Positions 55,627-64,000 of a DNA stretch of 64,000 nt are shown piece after piece. The notes beneath the pieces were generated by a model. The model was not told the origin of the DNA. It saw only the letters and a list, made by a program, of their open reading frames with translations, and searched no databases. Location: NCBI GenBank assembly GCA_016210045.1, contig JACQUX010000014.1:1-64000 (forward strand). Reading direction: 5' to 3'. This DNA comes from Deltaproteobacteria bacterium. GTDB taxonomy: Bacteria; UBA10199; GCA-002796325; JACPFF01. Made by a program: the position numbers and the translations under genes. How positions within the stretch are numbered: position 1 is the first letter of the stretch; every line of letters begins with the position of its first letter.

Positions 55627-55934
55627 GCGACGCTCCTTTGTAAAAGTTTGCACGTTCCCACCCCACGTAACGACTCCGTTATGCAGAGCGCATGCCAGGG
55701 GCGGCGCGAGAAAATGCGTAATATTTTCAAGAGGCGCATACGACGCAGACGATGATCCGCCGCAAACTGTGTTCGAAAATTCGGACATCCGCATGCAGAT
55801 CGCTGCACCACCGCGGCCCCACATGAGTACGCCGTCACGCAACGCCGTGGATTCTGAACGCGTTACTCTGGGCATCACGATGGCACGCGATCTGCAATAT
55901 TCGAACAGCAACAATGATGATTGGAGGTCCGCCG
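55627..55934. other. Divergent promoter region of the Cys-peptide locus
   Basis: About 300 bases lie between the start codons of precursor C (leftwards) and D (rightwards). It must hold both promoters. The minus-strand frame stays open here but without a ribosome-binding site. The D gene's GGAGG lies at 55923-55927. I cannot pick confident -35/-10 boxes. Confidence 0.4.
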
Positions 55935-56339
55935 ATGCAATCGCAGTCCACAACGCGTAGCAAAGGAATCCTTGCGGAAGAGATCGCTGCCGGATCGACA
56001 ACAGCGATCCCGCAACAGCGCAACACCCCGACGGCGACCATGACGGGGATTGTGGCATCGATCAACCTCCAGCTTCGGGAAGGCTGGGGTATACCGTTGC
56101 GCGGCGCGCACCGTTTTTCCGAGTCGGCACATGCACTGCTCGCCTCTCGAGGGCACGATAATCGTACGTACGACCCCTGCGATGAAATTTGCGATGCCGT
56201 GAAGCCGTCGCCATGCGACACTGTATGCGACGAGATTTGCCAGCCTGTGGGACCGTGTGAAATTATTTGCGATTCCGTGATTCCAGGCACTGTGCCACAC
56301 CGTCCGGACCCCACGGTAATCCAGGCGTACCACGACTGA
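55935..56339 (+). CDS. Cys-Asp-repeat peptide precursor D, coupled to the radical SAM gene
   Basis: The 134-residue protein starts ATG 55935, seven bases after GGAGG. Its middle (VASINLQLREGWG; HRFSESAHALLASRGH) echoes the leader of A. The C-terminus has PCDEICDAV, CDTVCDEICQPV, PCEIICDSV: seven Cys in a looser array, then a Cys-free tail (HRPDPTVIQAYHD). Its stop overlaps the GAGG of the radical SAM gene, seven bases before that start, so they are coupled. It is the best candidate precursor. Confidence 0.8.
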   Translation: MQSQSTTRSKGILAEEIAAGSTTAIPQQRNTPTATMTGIVASINLQLREGWGIPLRGAHRFSESAHALLASRGHDNRTYDPCDEICDAVKPSPCDTVCDEICQPVGPCEIICDSVIPGTVPHRPDPTVIQAYHD

Positions 56340-56346
56340 GGTCCTT

Positions 56347-57804
56347 ATGCCGCACTACGCGAGCCAATATCTGAATATCTATCCTTCTCATCGCGGCAGC
56401 TCGATCCTGTTTCACGGTGTGACCGGCGCCATCGACGACGTCGATGCCGCGATGGGGCATTGGCTCAAGCAAGCGCAGCGCCAGCAACACCCGCTCGATG
56501 ATCGGTATGCAACGGCCATCATCAATTTTCTGGTCCAACGCGGTCACGTCACCACGCTGTCGCCGGAGGCCGAGTGGGAGAGCTTCACAACCTACGTGTC
56601 GAAGCTCCACGCGCAAATCTGTGAAGAACGTCAGACATCCGGATTTCTCATGCTCGTCGCGAGCTACTACTGCAATCTGGCCTGCGCGTACTGTTACCAA
56701 AATCCGATGCGCGCCGCAGAAGGCCAAGGGGCGGCGGCGGTCATGACACGCGAGCAAGTGGAGCGGATCTTCACCCGCGTCCTCCCACAACTCTACCCGA
56801 GAGTGCCGCGCATGAGTCAGGTCTCCGTCAATCTCTATGGCGGCGAACCGTTTCTGGAACGCAACTACCCGGCCCTCAAACGCGTGCTCGCATATACACA
56901 AGACTACCAAATGAGTGTGTCGGCCATTTCCAATGCCACCACACTGGATCATTGTCTTCCGTTCTTCGGCGTCCGCTGCGGACTCGTCAACTCCCTGCAA
57001 ATTTCATTCGACGGCAGCAAATTGCATCACGATCAGAGCCGCATCACCCATTATGGAGCCGGAACTTTCGATCTAATCATCGCCAATATTCACCGGCTCT
57101 TGGATCGCGGCGTACAAATCAACCTCCGCACCAACACGAATAAACAGACCGTCGACACGCTCAAACTCCTCTGGGATGATCTGGAACGCGAAGAAATCAT
57201 CGGCCACCCGAATGTCTCCATCTACGCCGCCGCGATTCATAATCATTTTAATCAGGCCGATCCGAAACCGCTCTTCTCCCCAGCCACGCTGACACGCCGC
57301 ATGGAGCAAATGGCGATCCCGATGCGCACGCCGCTGCAGCGCAAGATGTCCCGCGTGGCCGGCATCTTCGACGCCGAGAGCGGCGTGCCGCTCCATCGCA
57401 CGAACTTCTGTATGCAAAACATGCCGAACGCCTTCCTGCTCGATCATCGTGGCGACATCTACAGTTGTTATGAAGAGGCAGGGAATCGACACTTGCGCGT
57501 CGGCACGTTTGACGGCGCCGGCACCGTGGCGATGGCGGATCGCTATGCAACGTATCAGAGTCGACATGTCGGAAAGTACGAACCGTGTGCGCGCTGCTCC
57601 GTTGCGTTGACCTGCGGCGGCGGATGCGCGGCGGCCGCCCGTGGCACGAATTGGACCACCGGCACCATTTTTACCAATCACTGCGACGCGCACCGCGAAC
57701 TCGTCGCGATGTCGATCCAGCGTATCTTTGAACAGCGCGTCGAAGGACTGCGCGTGGCATCCCCGACGGAGGACGAATGGGCCGTACATCAGCCGTATCT
57801 GTAA
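56347..57804 (+). CDS. Radical SAM/SPASM peptide maturase
   Basis: The 485-residue protein has an RRE-like N-terminal domain (about residues 1-95; SILFHGVTGAIDDVDAAM), then the CxxxCxxC cluster C109, C113, C116 (YYCNLACAYCYQN), the SAM-binding GGEPF at about 165-169, and a C-terminal SPASM domain with C355, C374, C414, C417, C423, C427, C446, enough for two auxiliary 4Fe-4S clusters. Such enzymes make thioether or C-C bonds in peptides. It follows precursor D and overlaps the peptidase gene by 28 bases. Which bond it makes is unknown. Confidence 0.93.
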   Translation: MPHYASQYLNIYPSHRGSSILFHGVTGAIDDVDAAMGHWLKQAQRQQHPLDDRYATAIINFLVQRGHVTTLSPEAEWESFTTYVSKLHAQICEERQTSGFLMLVASYYCNLACAYCYQNPMRAAEGQGAAAVMTREQVERIFTRVLPQLYPRVPRMSQVSVNLYGGEPFLERNYPALKRVLAYTQDYQMSVSAISNATTLDHCLPFFGVRCGLVNSLQISFDGSKLHHDQSRITHYGAGTFDLIIANIHRLLDRGVQINLRTNTNKQTVDTLKLLWDDLEREEIIGHPNVSIYAAAIHNHFNQADPKPLFSPATLTRRMEQMAIPMRTPLQRKMSRVAGIFDAESGVPLHRTNFCMQNMPNAFLLDHRGDIYSCYEEAGNRHLRVGTFDGAGTVAMADRYATYQSRHVGKYEPCARCSVALTCGGGCAAAARGTNWTTGTIFTNHCDAHRELVAMSIQRIFEQRVEGLRVASPTEDEWAVHQPYL

Positions 57805-59756
57805 CCACGGTCGCAGCAACCGTAACGAAGCCCCGCCCTGAGGTCCCCGACACGGCGGCCTGGATCGAGTGGGTCGAGCAAACTCCGCTTGTTCCTCGTT
57901 GGCGTTGGAATGACAAGAGCCGCCAACGATGGGAAAGCACGCTGGAACAACATACAATTCGCCGCTGCCTGGATGCCAACGGCAACATGCTGCTCGGCGC
58001 TACGTCGCCTGAACAATGGTATCGTAAAATACAAAATGGTCAGATTCGCTGCATCGTGCAGGCCCACTTAGACCATCCCGGTGGAATCGTGACTCGGGTC
58101 ATGCCGATGCAACAAGGACCCTATCGCTACGTCGCTCGGGTGGAAGGCGGCGGACGAGAGCGGTGGAACGGAACGGCCTGGCGACTGGTGGATGCCGACG
58201 GCAACGCGCTGGAAGAGGTCGTCATCGACCACGCCGTGCGCGGCTTTCATGAACGATGGATCTCCTTTCGTTCCCCTACGCAATATCCGTTACCGCTCTA
58301 CCTGTTGCCGCCAGACCGCAACGGCCCCGACGCCGATCCCGCATGGGTGGAGGGCTGGGGACTCGACGATCATCTCGGTTGCGCCCTTCTGCTGCAGTGC
58401 TTCGCCGAGCAGGTTCCGGAAGATGTCCTCGGCGTCTTGACCCTCGACGAAGAAATCGGCGGCGGCGGACTTTTTACGCTCCGTCGCGCAGGCGACAAGT
58501 TGGGGTTCACGGCGGGACAGTGGCCACTTCTGCTTTCGCTCGAAGCCGCTGGCGAAAACCCGCAATATGAAGTCGCCTGCGGCGGTGGTTGTTACGTGCG
58601 GAGTCAAGATCGCATCGCCACGTTGGACACGGCGTTCGTGCACTGGGCGGAAGCCGCCAAAATCGGTGCGACGAAATCGCTGCCCACGGGGGCCTGTGAA
58701 GCGGGACTCTGGACCCGTGCGGGCGGGCGCGCGGCGTGTCTCGTCGTGCCACTCCAGTTTTATCACAATGGGGTACGGGAGGGGGAATGGCGTGCAGAAC
58801 GCGCGCAGTATCGGGACGTCCGATCGCTCGCAATCGCGCTGCGCACTTGCATCGCGCAGTGGGAGGATATCGCATCGTCGCCGCCAACCGCTTGCGACGG
58901 CTCCAGCACTGCCGCCGCCGCAGTGCGACCGCACTTCGTCATACACGATGACGTCACACCGCTCCGCATCGCAGCGACGACCGTAACGGAGTATGTCGAT
59001 TGTCTCCAATCAGTACTGCCGTGTTGGAACACCGCCCTCCATGGACTCGGGCAAGCCCCGATGAAATTTTCCGCAGACCAATGGCCCGCATGGCGGGAAC
59101 AACTCCTCACACCCCGCCCGTGGATGGAATCGTTGGCCGCACGGACCGAACAGTGGAGCCAAACAGTGCGCGACTGGCTGGGCATCACGCAGCTCCCACG
59201 CGCCAGCCTTCCGATCCACCTCTGTCTCGGGGCCTCGTTCAATGCCAGCCAAATCGACAGCGGGATCGCACTCTCGGTCGAAAAAATCGCGGCGCACGAT
59301 CTCGACAGGATCCTGATCCACGAATTAACTCACTGGTGGATCGGGACCCTCATTCAAACCCGCGCCTTTCGCCCCCTGTTCGCCACGCTACTCCATGAAG
59401 GGTTAGCATGCCTCGCCACGATGCAACTCCTCGCGCTCCCTGAGGCCCGTGCCGTCGCCATGCCGGATGCCCATCTCGCCCACCTGGAGGCCGAGTGGGC
59501 GCAGATCATCGGTCATTTGGCGCATTGGTGGAACGGCACCCTGTTGACCAGCACGCAGCGCCGCCACGAACACGTATCGCCGCTGGTGCCCCCGCACCCG
59601 TTTGCCATCAACCGCGGGGAGACGTGGGTCAAATACGGCTACTTCATTGCGGTGCGCCTCCTCGCAGCACAACGGGTGGCAGCCGGCCAATGGCAGCCAT
59701 GGATCGAACAAACGTCCGAAACCCTGCTCGATCAATTTTTCGTGCGAGTGACTTGA
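57777..59756 (+). CDS. Fusion of an M42/M28-like metallopeptidase and an HExxH peptidase
   Basis: The 659-residue protein starts at ATG 57777, after GGAGG, inside the end of the radical SAM gene. Residues 1-370 resemble M42/M28 peptidases: AHLDHPGG (H97, D99), WGLDDHLGC (D197, D198), TLDEEIGGGG (E225, E226), and LSLEAAGENP. Residues 380-659 hold a second zinc motif, HELTHWW at 515-521 with HEGLACLA at 540-547 (DUF2268-like). I infer leader removal or peptide trimming. The fusion is unfamiliar. Confidence 0.82.
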   Translation: MGRTSAVSVTTVAATVTKPRPEVPDTAAWIEWVEQTPLVPRWRWNDKSRQRWESTLEQHTIRRCLDANGNMLLGATSPEQWYRKIQNGQIRCIVQAHLDHPGGIVTRVMPMQQGPYRYVARVEGGGRERWNGTAWRLVDADGNALEEVVIDHAVRGFHERWISFRSPTQYPLPLYLLPPDRNGPDADPAWVEGWGLDDHLGCALLLQCFAEQVPEDVLGVLTLDEEIGGGGLFTLRRAGDKLGFTAGQWPLLLSLEAAGENPQYEVACGGGCYVRSQDRIATLDTAFVHWAEAAKIGATKSLPTGACEAGLWTRAGGRAACLVVPLQFYHNGVREGEWRAERAQYRDVRSLAIALRTCIAQWEDIASSPPTACDGSSTAAAAVRPHFVIHDDVTPLRIAATTVTEYVDCLQSVLPCWNTALHGLGQAPMKFSADQWPAWREQLLTPRPWMESLAARTEQWSQTVRDWLGITQLPRASLPIHLCLGASFNASQIDSGIALSVEKIAAHDLDRILIHELTHWWIGTLIQTRAFRPLFATLLHEGLACLATMQLLALPEARAVAMPDAHLAHLEAEWAQIIGHLAHWWNGTLLTSTQRRHEHVSPLVPPHPFAINRGETWVKYGYFIAVRLLAAQRVAAGQWQPWIEQTSETLLDQFFVRVT

Positions 59757-59825
59757 CTGTCGGCATTGAACGCGAAGGGCGCACCATCCACGGAATTTAC
59801 CTGGTTCCCCGACACGCCCCATGCT

Positions 59826-60056
59826 ATGTTTCCTCCTGTGGAATACGGCATCGCCTATGGATTCGAAGAAGAAACCTTGGAAGCCAAAGTCGCGTGGCAC
59901 CTCACAATGACGCCGAATGAGCGGCTCCGCGAGGCGTTCCTATGGCTCCCCTTCGTCGACGCGTTGAGCAACGCCAAGGGCCCCAACAAGGTAAAACTGT
60001 CGGATGATCGGTCCTCATTTACAACTGTTCAGGTGCTTGAACGACCACGGGGTTGA
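59826..60056 (+). CDS. Small partner of the nucleotidyltransferase (antitoxin-like)
   Basis: About 76 residues from ATG 59826. Residues LEAKVAWHLTMTPNERLREAFLWLPFVDAL are a helical pattern like the short proteins that precede MNT/AbiEii-like nucleotidyltransferases. It overlaps the next gene by 53 bases. Function is by context. Confidence 0.6.
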   Translation: MFPPVEYGIAYGFEEETLEAKVAWHLTMTPNERLREAFLWLPFVDALSNAKGPNKVKLSDDRSSFTTVQVLERPRG

Positions 60057-60465
60057 ATACCTCCTGATCGGCGGGATGGCCGTGATCGCGTACGGATTCC
60101 CGCGCGCGACGAAAGACATCGACATCTTCATCAATCCAACGGCGACAAACGCCGTTCATTGTCTCGAAGCATTGGAGGCGCTCGGATTCGGGACTGCAGC
60201 GTTGACCACCGCCGAGAAGCTTGCCGTTACGGAAGTGACGATCTTCAAAGATTTGTTCCGGCTCGACGTACTCACGCAAGTCAAAGGAATCGAATTTCTT
60301 CGTGCCTGGCAGCAGAAGGTCTTCTTCGAGGTCGAATCCATCCTCATCCCGGCGCTCTCGCGCGATGACCTGATCGCATCCAAACGCGCTGCTGGCCGAC
60401 CAGGCGATCTGGAAGACATCAAGGTCCTGGAGATGGCCCAGCGGAAAGAACAGTCCCGGACCTGA
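60004..60465 (+). CDS. MNT-fold nucleotidyltransferase (AbiEii/DUF6036-like)
   Basis: The 153-residue protein has the signature EYLLIGGMAVIAYGFPRATKDIDIFI (GG, then DID), typical of minimal nucleotidyltransferases that act as toxins, and ends with DLIASKRAAGRPGDLEDIKVLE. In characterised relatives such proteins modify tRNA or protein. With the small upstream gene it looks like a two-gene toxin-antitoxin unit. Confidence 0.87.
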   Translation: MIGPHLQLFRCLNDHGVEYLLIGGMAVIAYGFPRATKDIDIFINPTATNAVHCLEALEALGFGTAALTTAEKLAVTEVTIFKDLFRLDVLTQVKGIEFLRAWQQKVFFEVESILIPALSRDDLIASKRAAGRPGDLEDIKVLEMAQRKEQSRT

Positions 60466-60566
60466 GATCTCGACAACGCTAAACAAAATACGCAACTTTT
60501 TCGCCGTGCGGCCGATACTGGTATAGCAGCTCAAGGGGAATCCATGGCCCATCGAGAGGACACGAC

Positions 60567-62126
60567 ATGTCGGCTGGACTGCGAGGCTGTAGCCACGGAG
60601 CAGTAGCACCCACTCAGAAAATCTACGCAAATTCGCGGGTTCCGGTGAGTTCGCTGGCCCGGCAACAGGCCGAACGCGCGGCTCGGCTCCCCGGAGTCGT
60701 GCATGCGCTGGGGATGCCCGACATCCATGCCTCCAATTCAGGACTTCCCAATGGGTTTGTGCTCGGCACCAACGGCACAATTTTCCCAAAGGCGATCGGC
60801 GGCGACATCTGTTGCGGCATGACGCTGTTTGCAACCGGGCTCCATCGTAATGACCTCGGCGATCAGGATGACGTCTACGCGCTGATGCGACAGGCGGCCG
60901 CAGCCGTCAATCTGGGCCACAAGACCAATACAGTACAGCTTGCCCCAGCAGACCTCGAACGAATCCTGGCGCACGGCATCGCCGCATTGCCGGAGCTTTC
61001 TGCCGCCACACGCAACGCCCACCCGGTATGGGATTTGCTCACCACGGACTATATCGTCCGGCAACGCGACTTTATGGAACACGGCGGCTCCCTCGCGGGT
61101 AATGTCGCTGCAGTCCCCCAAGCGGCACGACGCAACGGCGAGCGGCAGCTCGGAACGGTCGGCGAAGGCAATCACTTCGTCGAACTGCAACGGATTCATA
61201 AAGTACTCGATGCCGACGCGGCCGCCGCATTGGGACTGCAGCACAGCAAGATCACGCTGATGATCCATACCGGTTCACGCGGATTGGGCCACGCCGTCGG
61301 CGATCACTATGCCCAACGGGCGCGCAATTTGGGTCTGGCCGCAGGACAGACGACCTCCGTCAAAGATGTGTATCCGCTCGCAATCAACACGGCGGAGGGC
61401 GATGCCTATCTCGGAGCGATGCAGGCCGCAGCGAATTTTGCGTATGCGAATCGCGTGGTCGTGAGTGCGCTGGTGCTGCTCGCCCTGCGCGAAGAATTTC
61501 CGCACATGGACGCCAAGCCGGTCTACGATGTCGCACATAACATGGTGTATACGGAGCGGCATGGGGAGGAAGAACTCGTCGTCCACCGCAAAGGGGCGAC
61601 TCGGGCATTCGACGCCGCACGGATGGCGGGGACGCGGTTCACCGCACTCGGCCAACCGATCCTGATCCCCGGCTCGATGGGCACGGCCAGCTACGTGGCA
61701 CTCGGCCAATCCGGCAGCACAGCCTCCCTGGCCAGCGTCAATCACGGATCGGGACGCCGCCTGTCGCGCAGCGAGGCGCTCGGCGTCCGACTGACCACGG
61801 AAGAAACTTGGGACGACGGCGCGGCGGAACGACGCATGCGCACCATCTCCGATGCCGATTTCGCCAAGTCGATGCGCGGGGTCGCCCTCGTCACCGCCGA
61901 GGAATTGATGCGCGAACAACGCACGGCCAAGCGAGAAAAACAACACGGCAGTCGGGATTCCGGCCACCGCGAACCACATGCTCCCGGAGGCAGTGGCCGC
62001 AGCACGATCAAGGGCGAGGCCCCCGGGGCTTACAAAGATATTCATGACGTCATGGACGTGGTATTCACCGAAGGATGGGCCACGGGCGTAGTGGAACTCC
62101 GTCCGGTCGGTGTGCTGAAAGAGTGA
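60567..62126 (+). CDS. rtcB: RtcB-family RNA ligase
   Basis: The 519-residue protein starts after GAGAGGA. It has the RtcB signatures: VVHALGMPDIHAS, DICCGMTLF (metal-site Cys), TVGEGNHFVELQ, HTGSRGLGHAVGDHYA and VAHNMVYTERHG, with VNHGSGRRLSRSEA near the C-terminus. RtcB joins 2',3'-cyclic phosphate and 5'-OH RNA ends using GTP. Length is near usual; there is a 40-residue basic linker (EQRTAKREKQHG) that is unusual. Confidence 0.95.
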   Translation: MSAGLRGCSHGAVAPTQKIYANSRVPVSSLARQQAERAARLPGVVHALGMPDIHASNSGLPNGFVLGTNGTIFPKAIGGDICCGMTLFATGLHRNDLGDQDDVYALMRQAAAAVNLGHKTNTVQLAPADLERILAHGIAALPELSAATRNAHPVWDLLTTDYIVRQRDFMEHGGSLAGNVAAVPQAARRNGERQLGTVGEGNHFVELQRIHKVLDADAAAALGLQHSKITLMIHTGSRGLGHAVGDHYAQRARNLGLAAGQTTSVKDVYPLAINTAEGDAYLGAMQAAANFAYANRVVVSALVLLALREEFPHMDAKPVYDVAHNMVYTERHGEEELVVHRKGATRAFDAARMAGTRFTALGQPILIPGSMGTASYVALGQSGSTASLASVNHGSGRRLSRSEALGVRLTTEETWDDGAAERRMRTISDADFAKSMRGVALVTAEELMREQRTAKREKQHGSRDSGHREPHAPGGSGRSTIKGEAPGAYKDIHDVMDVVFTEGWATGVVELRPVGVLKE

Positions 62127-62131
62127 ACACG

Positions 62132-63163
62132 ATGGGGTTTCGAAACGTATTGGATGGATCCCGGATCCAGATCCCCCACGGCAGCAGCGGGGGCAACACC
62201 TCCCCTCGCCGCGTGGAACGCGGGGCCAGACCGCATCAACGTCCCGGTCTCCGCTTTCTCGATCAGGAACTGGCACTCTTCGCCACGTGTCGCCGCGCGG
62301 CGACCGCCAAACCGGCAACGCCGTTCGGGACGACGGTGCAGCACGTCATCACGGCCTTCGATCTGGTGCGTCGCCCTCATGATGCGGGCAACGCCCGCGC
62401 GGCCCTGCAGACCACGAGCCAGGCCTTGGTCTGTTTCGCTGCCACAAATTTACAGACGACCCCGCCCGCCGATCGGCTGGTCGTCGCCTCCGCGTTCTAT
62501 TGTTTCGGACGGTTGATTCAGCGGACCAACGAGCGCGACACGGCCATTGTCACACCGTTTTTCCAGGCCATGGGCGATTTTGCCGCGCTGATCGATGAGC
62601 GATCCGGAGAACAATCCGGCGCGACATTATGGCAACAAGATCGATTTCTGCTGAACGCCATCCGGATACTGAAGCCCCGCGCCGACCCACGAACGCTCAC
62701 GTCGCGCGCCAAGACCGGCATCGTTCATGTTGCACAACGCGTCGGCTTGGTGCAGGCCGGCCGGCAATGGGCCACACGCGTAGCGCTGCCCAACCTCACC
62801 GGCGCGATCCACGCGCTGTACCCCGATCTCGACGTCGACACATGCGCGCCCGCCGCGCTTGCCAACCCCGCCGAACATTTCGGTAGCGTGCGCGGATGGG
62901 ACACGAGTCGGGACGCAGCGTTGGACTATGCGTTAGTGCGATTTCTGAGCAGCTCCGCCGCTGAGGCCCGGCAAACGGGAAAGGACACGACAGATGCCCG
63001 TCTCACACAGTTGCGGGTCATCTTGGCAGCACCGGACGCCGATAACCACCCCGATCCCGCGCTCGACGCGATCTTGGCACTCAGCCCGAATCCAGATCCA
63101 CTCAGCCGTACGAATCCTTCAGCAGCCGCATTCCTCCGCGCCGCGCGACAAATCCTCCAGTGA
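62132..63163 (+). CDS. Protein of unknown function next to rtcB
   Basis: About 343 residues from ATG 62132, five bases after the rtcB stop and so in the same operon. It is mostly helical, Ala/Arg-rich, with no motif I recognise (FDLVRRPHDAGNARAALQTT, ALYPDLDVDTCAPAAL). The gene reads as normal coding DNA. Function unknown. Confidence 0.65.
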   Translation: MGFRNVLDGSRIQIPHGSSGGNTSPRRVERGARPHQRPGLRFLDQELALFATCRRAATAKPATPFGTTVQHVITAFDLVRRPHDAGNARAALQTTSQALVCFAATNLQTTPPADRLVVASAFYCFGRLIQRTNERDTAIVTPFFQAMGDFAALIDERSGEQSGATLWQQDRFLLNAIRILKPRADPRTLTSRAKTGIVHVAQRVGLVQAGRQWATRVALPNLTGAIHALYPDLDVDTCAPAALANPAEHFGSVRGWDTSRDAALDYALVRFLSSSAAEARQTGKDTTDARLTQLRVILAAPDADNHPDPALDAILALSPNPDPLSRTNPSAAAFLRAARQILQ

Positions 63164-63176
63164 TCAGTGGGAATGA

Positions 63177-64000
63177 TTAACGAGCCGCGTGCGGCTGCAT
63201 GGTCGCGGTCCGGAACGCCTCGCGCGCCATCTGCGCGATTTGGTTCCGCCCGAGGTCCTGCATCCACGGCGGCAAATGTTCAAACGGCTGTCCCGCCAGC
63301 GACGGATCGAGATTCGGGACCTCGCGTTGCAGAAAATCCGCCTGCGCCGAATCGATCTGATCCCGTAACACCTCTCGCAGACGATCAACTTGTTCCGGAC
63401 TCATATGGCGTGTCGCCGCACGCCCCTTGGCGGAATTGAAGAGTTCGGCCACGATTGCATCGACCATCGGGGCATGTTCCGCAACCGCTTTTCCCCCTTG
63501 TGCCGCCAGATACTCGGCCACTACGGCCCGCTGGACGTCCGGAATGTCCGCTGCGGCGACGTTCCCATTACGACGATAGCCGCTGTTGTCTTTGTGATGC
63601 GCCATCTCATCGTGGACCCCACGGGCCACGGCTTTCTGATCGACATGACGGAGGCCATGCGACGCGAGGATCGCCACGACATTGGCCGCAATCTGGGCCG
63701 CTTGCTTATTCGGATCCGTGATCCGCGCGGCCTTGTCCGTGCCGTAATCGTCCGGCAACGGCGCGTCGTCGTCACCGGCAGGCGGTGGAACGGCCTTCGG
63801 CGCAGCCGGGGCCACCGGTTGAGTGGACGGTGCCGCGCCCGTTCCCTCTTTCGCCACCGGCTCCGTCGGCGAGGTGGCCGGCGGGGCGGGGTATTTGTCG
63901 TCCGCCGGCGTCACCGGTACCGGCCTGGCAGGCGTATTCGGCGCGCCATTGCCACGGCGCCGCGCTTCCTCCTGCGCTTCCTCGCGAGCCCGATCTGCCT
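63177..64000 (-). CDS. Protein of unknown function, 5' end outside the window
   Basis: The frame is open to the right edge (…EEAQEEARRRGNGAPNTPARP then Pro/Ala/Thr-rich linker), so the gene is partial here. Residues after the linker include VAILASHGLRHVDQKAVARGVHDEMAHH and a helical C-terminal part (RHMSPEQVDRLREVLRDQI, PFEHLPPWMQDLGRNQIAQMAREA). No known motif. It converges on the gene at 62132-63163. Confidence 0.6.
   Translation of the reverse strand, partial: ADRAREEAQEEARRRGNGAPNTPARPVPVTPADDKYPAPPATSPTEPVAKEGTGAAPSTQPVAPAAPKAVPPPAGDDDAPLPDDYGTDKAARITDPNKQAAQIAANVVAILASHGLRHVDQKAVARGVHDEMAHHKDNSGYRRNGNVAAADIPDVQRAVVAEYLAAQGGKAVAEHAPMVDAIVAELFNSAKGRAATRHMSPEQVDRLREVLRDQIDSAQADFLQREVPNLDPSLAGQPFEHLPPWMQDLGRNQIAQMAREAFRTATMQPHAAR

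Noticed and set aside
55264-56058. Long 264-residue frame for precursor C
   Set aside because: Upstream of 55626 there is no ribosome-binding site, the region overlaps the D gene, and CAAAGGAGC fits GTG 55626.

Overview
The window is a gene-dense, GC-rich stretch of a bacterial chromosome. It looks Gram-negative: there are several signal-peptide lipoproteins with a lipobox Cys, a HAMP-less membrane-anchored enzyme, P1B and YdcZ transporters, and a BaiN flavoprotein. I see no rRNA, tRNA or CRISPR array. The mix of genes (OtsA plus GH15 trehalose pair, secreted Cys-rich and beta-helix lipoproteins, many single-gene Fic, AAA and nucleotidyltransferase modules) suits a deltaproteobacterium-like or candidate-phylum environmental genome. 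That assignment is an inference only.

Layout. 1-8.8 kb is an accessory region. It holds a broken DUF1016 nuclease gene, a truncated HNH gene cut by an IS3 remnant, two Fic proteins each with its own repeat array, a TylF-like methyltransferase, an AAA ATPase, and an arsR-arsC-permease operon. 8.8-18.3 kb is mostly housekeeping: an LCM-type methyltransferase, a BaiN-like flavoprotein, a membrane-anchored trehalose-phosphate synthase divergent from a GH15 glycosidase, RecQ and a lipoprotein. 18.3-20.8 kb carries a compact kinase plus HTH operon behind a perfect palindromic operator. A decayed copy of the operator and of the flanking acetyltransferase gene lies just upstream. 20.8-35.2 kb holds a leucine-rich-repeat protein, a PIF1 helicase with a WYL-like tail, malic enzyme, a DEAD-box helicase and large secreted proteins. 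35.2-43.4 kb holds fluoride export genes (crcB-DUF190), a GIY-YIG protein, an AAA_14/DUF4143 ATPase with a palindrome, and a molybdenum hydroxylase operon (large subunit, 2Fe-2S subunit, FAD subunit, XdhC, MobA-like). 43.5-54.5 kb holds another lipoprotein, an ArsR-rhodanese-carboxymuconolactone operon, a lipid-type GMC/SDR/CrtC-like group, a P1B ATPase without its CPC motif, and a rhodanese-ThiF fusion.

The most striking locus is 54.5-59.8 kb. Four small genes encode proteins whose C-terminal halves are repeats of Cys-Asp-x-x, with 7 to 13 cysteines each. One lies directly upstream of, and is coupled to, a radical SAM/SPASM protein with an RRE-like N-terminus. That gene overlaps a 659-residue protein joining an M42/M28-like metallopeptidase to an HExxH peptidase domain. 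The other three lie divergently in a tandem operon. This has the layout of a peptide natural-product (RiPP) pathway: precursors, a radical SAM maturase and a protease. I do not recognise it as a described family.

The right end carries a small gene plus a MNT-fold nucleotidyltransferase (toxin-antitoxin-like), an RtcB RNA ligase and two unrecognised genes, the last running off the window.
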